From Chitinophagaceae bacterium (GTDB taxonomy: Bacteria; Bacteroidota; Bacteroidia; Chitinophagales; Chitinophagaceae), in contig JANYCA010000197.1 in NCBI GenBank assembly GCA_025360525.1, forward strand, positions 1 through 57,799: 57,799 bases of DNA, read 5' to 3'. Of this stretch, positions 8,560 through 17,758 are shown piece after piece. Position 1 is the stretch's first letter. Every line of letters starts with the position of its first letter. The notes beneath the pieces were generated by a model that was given only the letters and a program-made list of their open reading frames with translations, did no database searches and was not told where the DNA came from. Both the position numbers and the translations under genes were made by a program.

Positions 8560-8727
8560 TTAGTTATTAATGTCTGCTGCATTAATTTTCTTGATCTCTC
8601 CTTTAACAGATAAAACAATTATTCCATTTTGTGCTTTCTTTTGCGTGACAAGCTTTTGAAATGTCAAGTCTAATCCTTTGCGGATTTGCTCACGGAGTTT
8701 CTCAATTTCTATTTCACTCTTTTTCAT
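8560..8727 (-). CDS. Small 55-residue protein overlapping the zeta-like gene
   Basis: An ATG at 8727 opens a 55-codon frame ending at 8560, starting inside the last 14 bases of the zeta-like gene. The protein begins MKKSEIEIEKLREQIRKGLD, a charged amphipathic helix, then a Lys/Gln-rich turn and a short beta-like segment (GIIVLSVKGEIKKIN). I do not recognise a family. The overlap and shared strand suggest translational coupling to the kinase, so it may be its antitoxin or accessory subunit; note that classical epsilon antitoxins lie upstream of zeta, not downstream. Coding potential is supported by the clean frame and the sensible amphipathic pattern. Confidence 0.6.
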   Translation of the reverse strand: MKKSEIEIEKLREQIRKGLDLTFQKLVTQKKAQNGIIVLSVKGEIKKINAADINN

Positions 8728-9325
8728 TAACCTGTTTTTTTATTTGTCGCCAACTCATTTCGTCATGAATTGTCAGTTTTATTGTTCCCTGACCTTCGGC
8801 TATAAAGGTAGATGGTCTGCTTGAATTATTTATTACAATCCAGTAATCGCAAATAGCAGTGAACCTATTTGTCAAATTGTAGGCTCCCCGAAAATATCGT
8901 CGCCGTATGGTCTCTTCAGGAATGTTATGTCCTCCTTCGCTCACCCGGATCTTAACCCGCTCTATGGCCAGATCCACATCATCTAACCAGAAATATAAGA
9001 GAGTAACTGAATAGCCCTTTTCTTTGGCTACTTTTATTGTATTTAAATATGATAATGTAGTCAAAGTCGTCTCAAAAGCAAAGTCAGCCCCACTATTTAA
9101 AAGATCATTAATTCTCTCTACCATGATTCTACCAGCATGAAATGATACGCTTTCGGGTTGGAAAGGAGAAAGTCCTTTTGCTATTTCGTCAGCATTAACA
9201 AATTCCTTACAATCGAGCATTCCCGGGAGAATAGTAAAAGAGGCTGTCGTTTTTCCTGCTCCGTTGCATCCTGAAATAATATAGAGATTTGGCACTTTTA
9301 ATCGTTTATCTGTCAAAGCTAACAA
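8714..9325 (-). CDS. Zeta-toxin-like P-loop kinase
   Basis: A 203-residue AAA/zeta-type ATPase. The Walker A motif GCNGAGKTT is at 19-27, followed by the zeta-like FVNADEIAKGLSPFQPES segment and a second-domain arginine-rich stretch (VKIRVSEGGHNIPEETIRRRYFRG, near 140). Chromosomal relatives phosphorylate UDP-N-acetylglucosamine or other small substrates and may be toxins, but many lack evidence of toxicity. No ATG precedes the P-loop in this frame; an in-frame stop lies upstream, so the start is a TTG (9325, or 9316). The stop overlaps the start of a 55-residue gene. There is no epsilon-like gene upstream. Confidence 0.8.
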   Translation of the reverse strand: MLALTDKRLKVPNLYIISGCNGAGKTTASFTILPGMLDCKEFVNADEIAKGLSPFQPESVSFHAGRIMVERINDLLNSGADFAFETTLTTLSYLNTIKVAKEKGYSVTLLYFWLDDVDLAIERVKIRVSEGGHNIPEETIRRRYFRGAYNLTNRFTAICDYWIVINNSSRPSTFIAEGQGTIKLTIHDEMSWRQIKKQVNEKE

Positions 9326-9510
9326 AAATTTTAGGCCACTGTTAACATAAGGTAGCGTTTAACACAACCAGACACATTTAGTTAATGTAACATTGACAAG
9401 CCCTCGTTTTGCAAATATTTTAATTGCAGCTAGGCTTACATCGTTAGCTTACTTATTTTCATTTTTTTTGTTGTATTTAAGTAGTTTAAGCACAGCCCTG
9501 TCGTGAATAA

Positions 9511-11901
9511 TCATCTCACCACAATCCGATTTCCATCTATCTGCACCGGCTTGCTTTTAAGCTTTACAAGAGGTTTGTTGTGAGATTGCGAACGAATGGT
9601 AGCTTTCACCAATTCTCCGTTCGCCCATTCTATGTCAACCTCGTAATTTCCCCTTGCTTTTAACCCGGTAATCTTGCCACTCCTCCAGGCTGCCGGCAAG
9701 GCAGGCAATAAATTAATATCCCCATCCTGGCTTTGCAACAACATCTCTGCAACACCCGCTGTACCTGCAAAATTCCCATCAATCTGAAACGGTGGATGAG
9801 CATCGAATAAATTAGGATAAGCACCACCACCTTTGTTGTAATTGGTAGCACCATCACGTGTAAGCCGCAGCAGGTTTCTAAATAATTTGTACGCATGATC
9901 CCCATCCAACAGCCTGGCCCACATATTTACTTTCCAGGCAAGGCTCCAACCCGTACCGTCATCGCCCCTTAATTCCAATGTACGCCTGGCTGCCTGCGCA
10001 AGCTCCGGTGTGGCTGCTGGTGAAATCTGGTTGGCAGGATGCAATGCATACAAATGAGAAGTGTGCCGGTGGTGCGGATCTTCTTCTTTAAAATCTTTGT
10101 ACCATTCCTGCAAAGCTCCGTTAGCACCAATTTTAAAAGGATATAACTGTTGCTTTTTTTTGATGAGTATGTCCCTGAATGCTGCATCCGTAGAAAGCTG
10201 CCTGGATGCGTCAATAATATTGCTGAACAAATCTTTGATGATGCCCATATCCATTGTAGTGGCGATGGATACATTGCCCTGTTTAACACTATCGTACAGG
10301 AATACGTTTTCCGGCGATGTGCTGGGTGATGTTACCAGGTAACCATCTTTATCTTTTATCAGCCAATCTAAACAAAACAGTGCCGCTCCTTTCATTATGG
10401 GATATGCTTTTTGTAAAAACACTTTATCGTTGGTATATAAATAATGCTCCCACAAATGCCTGCAAAGCCAGTTGCCACCCATGTACCAGTTGGCCCAAGA
10501 AGGACTTCCTTTGCCGAGGTCACCAACCGGATTGCTCATTGCCCATATATCCGAATTGTGATGAACGACCCAGCCGTTGGCATGGTAAAATTCTTTAGCA
10601 GTATTGGCACCCGTAACCGATACATTTTTTATTAAATCGAACAGTGGCTGGTGCATCTCAGAAAGGTTGGTAACCTCCGCCGGCCAGTAGTTCATTTGCA
10701 CATTGATGTTGCTGGTATAATTACTGCTCCAGGGCGGCCTTATTTCTTTGTTCCAGATACCTTGCAAATTAGCGGGTGCACCTGTAGTTCTGGAGCTGGC
10801 TATTAATAAATACCGGCCATATTGAAAATACAAAGCTTCTAAACCGGCATCAGCACTGCCGTTGGTATAGGCTTCTAATCTTTCATCGGTTGGCAAATTT
10901 GTTTTTGCCGGTACCTCTTTGTTTAATGTAAATGATACCCTGTTGAAATATTTATGAAAATCGTTCAGGTGATTTTGGAGTAAAATACTGTAGGGTTTTG
11001 CTGCAGCTTTTGCCAAAAAAACAGCGGCCATTTGTTGTTCATTTTTACCCTCTTTATCGGGGCATTTATCGTAGCCATTAAAACTGGTTGCAGCAGATAA
11101 TAAAAGTAATAGTTCTGTTGCATTTTTAACAGTGATAGCGTCTGAATTTGTTTCAATCATTCCATCCTTTGTGATAGCTTTTATGAGCAATTGAAAACGC
11201 ATTCCTTTGCAATCGCTGGTATCGGAATATTGAACTGGCTGTTTTTCGTAATCAACATAACTTGGGACAATATGTGTGGGTGCTTTTCCTGTTAATGACA
11301 GTTGATTTTTGCTGCTGGCATTAGTAGTAAAATGCAATTGACTTGTAGTACCAATGCTGCAATTGATATTTTTTTTACCATCTGCCGATATCCGGATAAC
11401 AATTACCTGGTCTGCAGCAGATGAAAATATTTCTCTTTTATATTGAATACCATCTACAGTAAAGGTGGTGGTTGCAATTGCATCGTTAATATTCAGATTC
11501 CGGTAAAAGCCGGAAGGTTTGCTACTGCCAAACTGCTGCTGAATCAGCAGGTCTGCCAATGGCAGAAAACTTTCAGAATACAATCCCTGCTGTTGCTTTG
11601 CCAGCTCGTTGCCTTTGGCATAATCACCGTTAAACAAAGCTTCCCTTGTTTTGGCCAGGTAATTAAATGCAGTTGGGTTTACCGATTTATTAACCGGTCC
11701 CCCACTCCATAAAGTAGCTTCATTTAATTGTATCAATTCGTTTTCCACGCCACCAAAAACCATGGCACCCAGTCTGCCATTGCCTACCGGCAAGGCTTCC
11801 GTCCAGGTGGTAGCAGGTTGGTTGTACCAAAGCGTAAGATCCTTTTGTGCCAAAGCAACCGAACTGGCAAAACAAAGCAGGCTGAGCAATAATCGTTTCA
11901 T
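9511..11901 (-). CDS. GH95 family alpha-L-fucosidase (or alpha-L-galactosidase)
   Basis: A 796-residue secreted glycosidase from the ATG at 11901, which begins a typical signal peptide (MKRLLLSLLCFASSVALAQ); the frame is open 33 bases further upstream but that would bury the signal. The N-terminal domain begins DLTLWYNQPATTWTEALPVGNGRLGAMVFG, the classic GH95 opening. The catalytic (alpha/alpha)6 barrel contains MNYWPAEVTNL, the HHRHTSHLYALHP segment and DGNFAGTAGVAEMLLQS, all conserved in GH95 inverting fucosidases. It would release alpha-1,2-linked L-fucose, or L-galactose in some members, from plant or host glycans in the periplasm. No SusC/D pair is adjacent. Gap to the upstream ATPase gene is 66 bases on the same strand, but no functional link is apparent. 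Confidence 0.92.
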   Translation of the reverse strand: MKRLLLSLLCFASSVALAQKDLTLWYNQPATTWTEALPVGNGRLGAMVFGGVENELIQLNEATLWSGGPVNKSVNPTAFNYLAKTREALFNGDYAKGNELAKQQQGLYSESFLPLADLLIQQQFGSSKPSGFYRNLNINDAIATTTFTVDGIQYKREIFSSAADQVIVIRISADGKKNINCSIGTTSQLHFTTNASSKNQLSLTGKAPTHIVPSYVDYEKQPVQYSDTSDCKGMRFQLLIKAITKDGMIETNSDAITVKNATELLLLLSAATSFNGYDKCPDKEGKNEQQMAAVFLAKAAAKPYSILLQNHLNDFHKYFNRVSFTLNKEVPAKTNLPTDERLEAYTNGSADAGLEALYFQYGRYLLIASSRTTGAPANLQGIWNKEIRPPWSSNYTSNINVQMNYWPAEVTNLSEMHQPLFDLIKNVSVTGANTAKEFYHANGWVVHHNSDIWAMSNPVGDLGKGSPSWANWYMGGNWLCRHLWEHYLYTNDKVFLQKAYPIMKGAALFCLDWLIKDKDGYLVTSPSTSPENVFLYDSVKQGNVSIATTMDMGIIKDLFSNIIDASRQLSTDAAFRDILIKKKQQLYPFKIGANGALQEWYKDFKEEDPHHRHTSHLYALHPANQISPAATPELAQAARRTLELRGDDGTGWSLAWKVNMWARLLDGDHAYKLFRNLLRLTRDGATNYNKGGGAYPNLFDAHPPFQIDGNFAGTAGVAEMLLQSQDGDINLLPALPAAWRSGKITGLKARGNYEVDIEWANGELVKATIRSQSHNKPLVKLKSKPVQIDGNRIVVR

Positions 11902-11967
11902 AACAATAGTTAATTGAGTATGCAATTGTACCATTTATTTTGAAACATGTGCTCGTATTGAGTGCAT

Positions 11968-14496
11968 TTACTTGCTGGTGGTATTGTATTTTTTAAAGAA
12001 CCATACTTTCAATATATCTGCAGTGATAATGTATGCAACAACAATTAAAAGCATTGCGCCAAGGTTTAAAAATGGCAGCGGTACCAAACCAATTTCAAAT
12101 GCAAATGGCATGTAAGGGAGACCAAGTGTAATAAATAATCCAACAAAACTTAATATAAAAAGACTTTTTGCCGGTTTACTCTTGAAAAAATTTTTATGAG
12201 TGCGGATGATGAAAAGTATAAACAATTCGGACAATACGGATTCGATAAACCAACCTGTTTGAAAGGCGGTTTCTTTTACTTTAAGCAGGTACAACAAGGT
12301 AAGGAAGGTAATGATATCAAACACAGAACTGTGGATACCAAAAACAACCATATAATTACGGATGAGTTTTAAATTCCATTTGCCCGGCTTTTCCAATTGC
12401 TCTTCATCTACATTATCCGATGCAACCGTTAAATAGGGAAAATCGGTAATAAAATTGGTTAGCAGGATTTGCTTGGGCAGCATGGGCAAAAATGGCAGTA
12501 TCAGCGAAGCTGCAGCAACACTGCACATGTTTCCAAATGTAGAGCCGGTGCTGATGTAGATGTACTTTAGGGTATTGGCAAAAGTTTTTCTTCCTTCTTT
12601 AATTCCATCTACTAACACCGTTAAATTCTTTTCCATCAACACAAAGTCTGCTGCTTCTTTTGCCACATCAACAGCATTTTCAACCGATATGCCAATGTCT
12701 GCTGCATTGATGGCGGCCACATCGTTAATGCCATCGCCCATGTATGCCACCGTGAATGTTTTTCTTAATGCCTGTATAATTCGTTCTTTTTGCTGTGGTT
12801 CTATTTCTGCAAATATGTGTGTTCCTTTAACCTTTTGCTGCAAGGCTTCCGGACTAATATTAAAAAGCTCCTTGCCGGTAAGCACCACCGGGTTTTCTAT
12901 GCCAATACTCACCCCGATTGATCTGGCAACATTTCTGTTATCGCCCGTGATAATTTTTAAACTAACCTGTAACTTTTTTAACTCATTCAGTGTGTCAATA
13001 ATACCTGGTTTAACAGGATCTTTGAGTAAGATAAAACCGGCAAAAATCATGTCAGTTTCATCTTCTTTAGCTATACCATTTGTAGCAATTATTTTATAGC
13101 AAACAGCAATGGCCCTTAATCCTTGTTCGCCATATTGTTCATACTGGTGCTCAATTTCGGCCTGGTGCGATGCATAAGTATCGGTACTGCCGTCTGCCAG
13201 GCGTATGCTGCTGCAAATGCCTGCAATTTGTGTAAAGGCGCCTTTGCTGATGAGCAATTTTTCTGTTCCGGTATTTATTGCAATGCTCAATCTTTTGCGA
13301 ATAAAATCGTAGGGAATTTCACCCATTTTTGTTGGCGTAACGGTAGTGGTAACTGCTATCTTTTTTAAGGCATCGTCTATGGGATTGGCATAGCCGGTTT
13401 CAAAACTGGCATTCCAGTAAGCGAGTGTTTTTACATACTCATTTTCTTTGCCGGAAATATCGGCAATCCTTTCTACAATGATTGTTCCGTCGGTGATGGT
13501 ACCGGTTTTATCGGTGCATAATAAATTGACTTCTCCCAGGTTTTGAATAGAAGAAAGTTTTTTTACAATTACTTTTTTTGCGAGCATGCGCCTGGCACCT
13601 GCACTCATGGCAATGGTGGTGATGGCAGGCAATAGTTCTGGTGCCATCCCAACTGCCAAAGCCAATGCAAACAGCGCCGATTCTACCACGCTTTTGTGAT
13701 TGAGCAAATTCACAACCAGGATGAACACGGACAGCGTCAACGTAATTTTCATCAGAAAAAAACCAAATTCTTTTATGCCTTTTTCAAAGGAAGTTTCCAC
13801 CTTGGTACTGGCACTTTGAACAATGCTTCCAAACAAAGTATTATTACCGGTATTAATTACCAAAGCAGTGGCTGTACCGCTAACAATATTGGTGCCCTCC
13901 CAAAGACAATTGTTGCGTTTGGTTAATACGGTATCTACAGGCTGCGTACCAATTTCTTTAACCACGGGAAAAGACTCTCCCGTAAGACTGGCCTCATTTA
14001 CATACAATTCGTTTAAAGTAGTCAGTAAGCAATCGGCCGGAATCATATCACCTGCATTAAACACCAACACATCGCCGGGTACAATAAGACCCGCCATTAC
14101 ATCCTGTTCTTTTCCATCCCTCATAACAGTGGTTTTTAGAGCGATCATCGATTGCAGTTTTTCAACTACTTTACTTGCGTTTCTTTCCTGGAAAAAACTT
14201 AGCGTTCCGGTTGATAGTACTATAAAAAAGATGATAAAAACATCTGAAGTATCACCCAAAAATGCAGATAAAATAACTGCTCCAATCAAGAGCAACATCA
14301 ACGGGCTTTTAAACTGCCCGAAAAAAAGCAGGAGGTCTTTTTGCAAATTGGATTTTCCTTTTCTTGCAATGCCGGAGGTTTGCAGAATATGGTCGGCGGC
14401 CTGCTGACTTAATCCGGTGGCGGAACTTTTTAATTGCTGAAACCAATGGCTGGTATCATATTGCCAGAAGCTTTCATTGCTTTTTTGTTCCATCAT
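11968..14496 (-). CDS. mgtA: Magnesium-translocating P-type ATPase (MgtA type)
   Basis: A P3B-type ATPase of about 842 residues, taking the ATG at 14496 (14493 is also possible; the frame is open to 14544 but the extension is hydrophobic and unlike the family). The phosphorylation motif reads DKTGTITDG, with the Asp at residue 329. The actuator TGES, the transport segment with AVGMAPELLPAIT and the hinge MGDGINDVAAINAADIGISVENAVDVAKEAAD all match MgtA/MgtB. The latter segment is the magnesium-class signature. Expected role is Mg2+ uptake at the inner membrane when the ion is scarce. I saw no Mg2+ riboswitch-like leader in the 190 bases upstream, and no mgtC. Confidence 0.9.
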   Translation of the reverse strand: MMEQKSNESFWQYDTSHWFQQLKSSATGLSQQAADHILQTSGIARKGKSNLQKDLLLFFGQFKSPLMLLLIGAVILSAFLGDTSDVFIIFFIVLSTGTLSFFQERNASKVVEKLQSMIALKTTVMRDGKEQDVMAGLIVPGDVLVFNAGDMIPADCLLTTLNELYVNEASLTGESFPVVKEIGTQPVDTVLTKRNNCLWEGTNIVSGTATALVINTGNNTLFGSIVQSASTKVETSFEKGIKEFGFFLMKITLTLSVFILVVNLLNHKSVVESALFALALAVGMAPELLPAITTIAMSAGARRMLAKKVIVKKLSSIQNLGEVNLLCTDKTGTITDGTIIVERIADISGKENEYVKTLAYWNASFETGYANPIDDALKKIAVTTTVTPTKMGEIPYDFIRKRLSIAINTGTEKLLISKGAFTQIAGICSSIRLADGSTDTYASHQAEIEHQYEQYGEQGLRAIAVCYKIIATNGIAKEDETDMIFAGFILLKDPVKPGIIDTLNELKKLQVSLKIITGDNRNVARSIGVSIGIENPVVLTGKELFNISPEALQQKVKGTHIFAEIEPQQKERIIQALRKTFTVAYMGDGINDVAAINAADIGISVENAVDVAKEAADFVLMEKNLTVLVDGIKEGRKTFANTLKYIYISTGSTFGNMCSVAAASLILPFLPMLPKQILLTNFITDFPYLTVASDNVDEEQLEKPGKWNLKLIRNYMVVFGIHSSVFDIITFLTLLYLLKVKETAFQTGWFIESVLSELFILFIIRTHKNFFKSKPAKSLFILSFVGLFITLGLPYMPFAFEIGLVPLPFLNLGAMLLIVVAYIITADILKVWFFKKYNTTSK

Positions 14497-14686
14497 CGTT
14501 ATCCATTTTAAATCAAAAAATAGCAGGCTGTAACAAATGTCCAACTAATCAATGTAAGTAATGGTTATTTTTTAGTGAATACAAAAATTACGGAAAGATG
14601 CTGTTTGGCTTTATTTTTACAAAATAATTAAGTAAATAAAAGTTTTTATTTTTTGCAGATATGTATGCAACATAATATAGTTCAAC

Positions 14687-15277
14687 ATGCTTAAAGTAGG
14701 TATTACAGGTGGTATTGGCAGCGGTAAAAGCACCGTGGCGCATATATTTGAGACGCTCGGCATACCTGTGTATTATGCCGATGATGCGGCTAAAAAACTG
14801 ATGAATGGGGATGAAAGATTAAAGCAACAGGTGCAGCAATTATTTGGTGATGCAGCCTATACCGATGGACAGTTAAACAGGCCCTTTGTTGCTGAACAGG
14901 TATTTAATAACCCAGAGAAACTAACCATGCTTAACGCCATAGTTCATCCGGCTACTATTGCCGATGCAGAAAAATGGATGCAACAACAAACAGCACCTTA
15001 TGCCATTAAAGAAGCTGCCTTGATTTTTGAAAGTGGTGCACAGGAAAATCTGGATAAAGTAATTGGCGTATTTGCACCCAAAGGTATCCGCATAAAAAGA
15101 GTGATGGAAAGGGACGGCATTACTCGTGATGAAGTAATGTTGAGGATGAACAAACAAATTAACGAAACCATTAAAATGCGGCTCTGCAATTACGTAATAA
15201 CCAACAATGAACAGGAGTTGCTGATACCGCAGGTGCTGGCGGTACACCAGGCGTTGCTGGCATTACAAAATGCTTGA
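14687..15277 (+). CDS. coaE: Dephospho-CoA kinase
   Basis: A 196-residue P-loop kinase catalysing the last step of coenzyme A synthesis, ATP-dependent phosphorylation of dephospho-CoA. The Walker A segment GITGGIGSGKST lies at 5-16. The lid-like segment RIKRVMERDGITRDEVMLRMNKQ (about 130-152) and the Y(Y/A)DDAA sequence near 30 agree with the family. Length is normal. It converges on prfC with a 100-base gap that contains an imperfect inverted repeat. No other CoA genes are nearby. Confidence 0.92.
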   Translation: MLKVGITGGIGSGKSTVAHIFETLGIPVYYADDAAKKLMNGDERLKQQVQQLFGDAAYTDGQLNRPFVAEQVFNNPEKLTMLNAIVHPATIADAEKWMQQQTAPYAIKEAALIFESGAQENLDKVIGVFAPKGIRIKRVMERDGITRDEVMLRMNKQINETIKMRLCNYVITNNEQELLIPQVLAVHQALLALQNA

Positions 15278-15290
15278 AAATCTTTAATTC

Positions 15291-15387
15291 GAAGTCAAAA
15301 GTAAAAAGTAAAAATGCTTTAGGAAACAGCTAACTTTTCAATTTTCTTTTTTCTACTTTTGAGTTTTCACTTTTGACTTTTTACTTC
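15291..15387. repeat. Inverted AAAAGTN heptad repeats between convergent genes
   Basis: Arms at 15291-15313 and 15365-15387 are inverted copies of three AAAAGTN heptads (20 of 23 positions match) around a 51-base loop. They sit exactly between the stops of coaE and prfC, a place where a two-way terminator would be useful, though the stem is A/T-rich and the loop long. Confidence 0.5.
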
Positions 15388-16967
15388 AACACCTCACTTG
15401 TATAATGAAAACTAATATCCGGATTGTTTTGAATTTCGGTATTTAAAAACCATTCGCTATTGGCCAGGTATACCAGCTGCCCGTCTTTATCTGCAGCAAT
15501 ATTGGCTTGTTTAAAACGGATGAAATCTTCCAGCTTTTTAGGGTCCTTACTGCTTATCCAGCAGGCTTTAAAAAAGGGCAGACTGTTCATTTGTACCGAA
15601 GCCCCATATTCCTGCAACAGGCGGTATTGAATTACTTCAAACTGAAGTTCGCCCACACAACCAATAATTTTTTTGTTACCCCCAAACTGGGTGAACAACT
15701 GTGCCACCCCTTCATCCGTTAATTGCAGCAAGCCTTTTTCAAGCTGCTTGGTTTTCATTGGATCTTTGTTTTGCACCTCCTTAAATATCTCCGGAGAAAA
15801 AGATGGTATGCCGGTGAAATAAAACTTTTCTCCTTCGGTTAATGTATCGCCAATTTTAAAATTACCGGTATCAAACAAACCCACTACATCACCTGGATAA
15901 GCTTCTTCAATTACATCTTTTTGGCGGGCCAGAAAGCTGTAAGGATTATTAAAACGCACCTCTTTTTCCAATCGCACATGGTTGTAATATTTACTTCTTT
16001 CAAACCGGCCACTGCACACTCTTAAAAAAGCAATTCTATCCCTGTGCTTGGGATCGAGGTTGGCATGAATCTTAAAAATAAATCCGCTGAATTTATCTTC
16101 CTCAGGCGCTACATCCCTGATGGTAGTATGACGAATGCGGGGCGTAGGTGCAATGCGGATAAAGGTTTCCAGCATTTCCCGTACGCCAAAATTATTTACG
16201 GCACTGCCAAAAAATACCGGCGCCACTGCTCCGCTTAAATAATCGGCTACATTCAATGGGCCGTACACGCCATCTATCAGTTCCACATCTTCCCTTAATG
16301 TTGCTGCATCCTTCTCCCCTATTTTCGCATCCAGTATGGTGTCGTTAATATCAGTAATGGCCACCACATCTTCGTCGTTGGCCTTAGTGCCTGCGGCAAA
16401 TAATACCAGGCTTTTGTGGTGCAAATCGTACACGCCTTTAAAATCTTTACCACTGTTAATGGGCACAGTCATGGGGTGCAATTGAATCTTTAATTCGGCT
16501 TCAATCTCTTCCATTAAATCGAACCTGTTTTTTCCATCCCTGTCCATTTTGTTGATGAACACAATTACCGGTGTTTTACGCATGGCAATTACTTCCATCA
16601 GTCTACGGGTTTGGGCTTCTACTCCATTCACACTGTCAATTACCAGCACCACACTGTCCACAGCTGTAAGCGTTCTGTAGGTATCTTCCGCAAAGTCTTT
16701 GTGACCGGGGGTATCCAGCAGGTTAATGAGGTTGCCCTTATATTCAAAAGTCATCACACTCGTGGCCACACTAATACCTCTTTGCCTTTCAATCTCCATA
16801 AAATCGGAGGTGGCGTGTTTTTTTATTTTGTTGCTTTTAACCGCACCGGCTGTTTGTATGGCACCACCAAATAACAGGAACTTTTCTGTTAAGGTTGTTT
16901 TACCGGCATCCGGGTGACTGATAATTGCGAATGTTTTGCGTTTGTTGATCTCGTTTATGTACTTCAT
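15381..16967 (-). CDS. prfC: Peptide chain release factor 3
   Basis: A 528-residue translational GTPase that removes RF1/RF2 from the ribosome after termination. G1 is HPDAGKTTLTEK, the switch region QRGISVATS, G3 is DTPGHKDF (about 89-96) and G4 is NKMD, in that order. RF3-specific sequence follows (FRFERSKYYNH-like segments near 330, LQFEVIQYRL near 440). Length matches E. coli RF3 (529). Start ATG at 16967. A very clear Bacteroidota-type promoter lies 47-79 bases upstream. Confidence 0.95.
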   Translation of the reverse strand: MKYINEINKRKTFAIISHPDAGKTTLTEKFLLFGGAIQTAGAVKSNKIKKHATSDFMEIERQRGISVATSVMTFEYKGNLINLLDTPGHKDFAEDTYRTLTAVDSVVLVIDSVNGVEAQTRRLMEVIAMRKTPVIVFINKMDRDGKNRFDLMEEIEAELKIQLHPMTVPINSGKDFKGVYDLHHKSLVLFAAGTKANDEDVVAITDINDTILDAKIGEKDAATLREDVELIDGVYGPLNVADYLSGAVAPVFFGSAVNNFGVREMLETFIRIAPTPRIRHTTIRDVAPEEDKFSGFIFKIHANLDPKHRDRIAFLRVCSGRFERSKYYNHVRLEKEVRFNNPYSFLARQKDVIEEAYPGDVVGLFDTGNFKIGDTLTEGEKFYFTGIPSFSPEIFKEVQNKDPMKTKQLEKGLLQLTDEGVAQLFTQFGGNKKIIGCVGELQFEVIQYRLLQEYGASVQMNSLPFFKACWISSKDPKKLEDFIRFKQANIAADKDGQLVYLANSEWFLNTEIQNNPDISFHYTSEVLK

Positions 16968-17013
16968 GCCCCTATCCCCTAAAGGAGGAATATTGTTTTA
17001 TAATTTTGAGCGG

Positions 17014-17046
17014 CAAAGGTAAGGGTTGGCAAAGGTTATTGCAAAA
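17014..17046 (-). promoter_or_regulatory. Bacteroidota-type promoter of prfC
   Basis: On the minus strand TTTTG (17046-17042), 20 bases, then TACCTTTG (17021-17014). This matches the -33 TTTG / -7 TAnnTTTG consensus exactly and is the clearest promoter in the window. It predicts a 5' leader of roughly 40 bases before the ATG at 16967. Confidence 0.75.
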
Positions 17047-17118
17047 GGAAGGAGAATGAAGCGGTTTGGGGGTATTCCTTCAGCCAAACACATCAACATA
17101 AATTAATATTGTATTCTG

Positions 17119-17244
17119 TTAGTTGCACAAAATTGTATCAATGGCACGTTGGTCATCATATTTGTTGTAACCAACAGGAAATAAAAAATAACCCTTGCTG
17201 CCAACGTTACTGTCAATCCTGGTTTTAAGCTGGTTGTTTTCCAT
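17119..17244 (-). CDS. Possible 41-residue protein or gene remnant
   Basis: An ATG at 17244 opens 41 codons ending at 17119. The peptide begins MENNQLKTRIDSNVGSKGYF and continues with a mixed, protein-like composition (LFPVGYNKYDDQRAID). I recognise no family. It lies alone between the prfC promoter and the divergent VOC gene, and could be a true small protein, the end of a decayed gene, or chance. No ribosome-binding site is evident. Confidence 0.3.
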   Translation of the reverse strand: MENNQLKTRIDSNVGSKGYFLFPVGYNKYDDQRAIDTILCN

Positions 17245-17281
17245 TAAACTAACTTCGGAAAACAATAATAAAAATTCATAA

Positions 17282-17758
17282 ATGTCTTACTCCATTCCCA
17301 CCCAAACCCGTATTGGTCATGTTCACCTGAAAGTTGCTGACATAGAGCGTTCATTAAAATTTTACCGGGATTTGCTGGGCTTTGAAATTACACAACGCTA
17401 TGGCGAAAGTGCTGTGTTTGTAAGTGCTGGAGGCTACCACCATCACATTGGCTTAAATACCTGGCACACACAGGGCGCAGGCCCTGCACCAATAAATGCA
17501 GTTGGTTTATATCATACAGCCATTTTGTACCCAACAAAAAAAGACCTGGCAGATATTACAAAACGAATTAATGCCGCCCATTATCCAATTACCGGCGCAT
17601 CAGATCATGGAGTTTCTCTGGCAATATATTTAAATGACCCGGATGGCAACGGTGTGGAATTATACTGGGACAGGCCCAACGAAGAATGGCCCACAACAAA
17701 TGGCAACTTAAATATGATCACCGCAGCAATTGACTGGGATGATTTGTTGAATGGTTAA
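17282..17758 (+). CDS. VOC family protein (glyoxalase/extradiol dioxygenase fold)
   Basis: A 158-residue single-chain member of the vicinal oxygen chelate superfamily. The first beta-alpha-beta-beta-beta module carries GHVHLKVADIERSLKFYRDLLGFE with His13 at the first metal position, and the second module ends VELYWDRP with the usual Glu. A second potential metal ligand, His91 in LYHTAILYP, starts the second module. This pattern resembles the catechol-2,3-dioxygenase (CatE) half-proteins and glyoxalase-like enzymes, but the substrate cannot be named. Start ATG at 17282. A VOC protein beside no obvious aromatic pathway is most often uncharacterised. Confidence 0.85.
   Translation: MSYSIPTQTRIGHVHLKVADIERSLKFYRDLLGFEITQRYGESAVFVSAGGYHHHIGLNTWHTQGAGPAPINAVGLYHTAILYPTKKDLADITKRINAAHYPITGASDHGVSLAIYLNDPDGNGVELYWDRPNEEWPTTNGNLNMITAAIDWDDLLNG

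Noticed and set aside
14497..14686. Upstream region of the Mg2+ ATPase considered as an Mg2+ riboswitch
   Set aside because: No M-box-like or long structured leader could be recognised in the AT-rich 190 bases.
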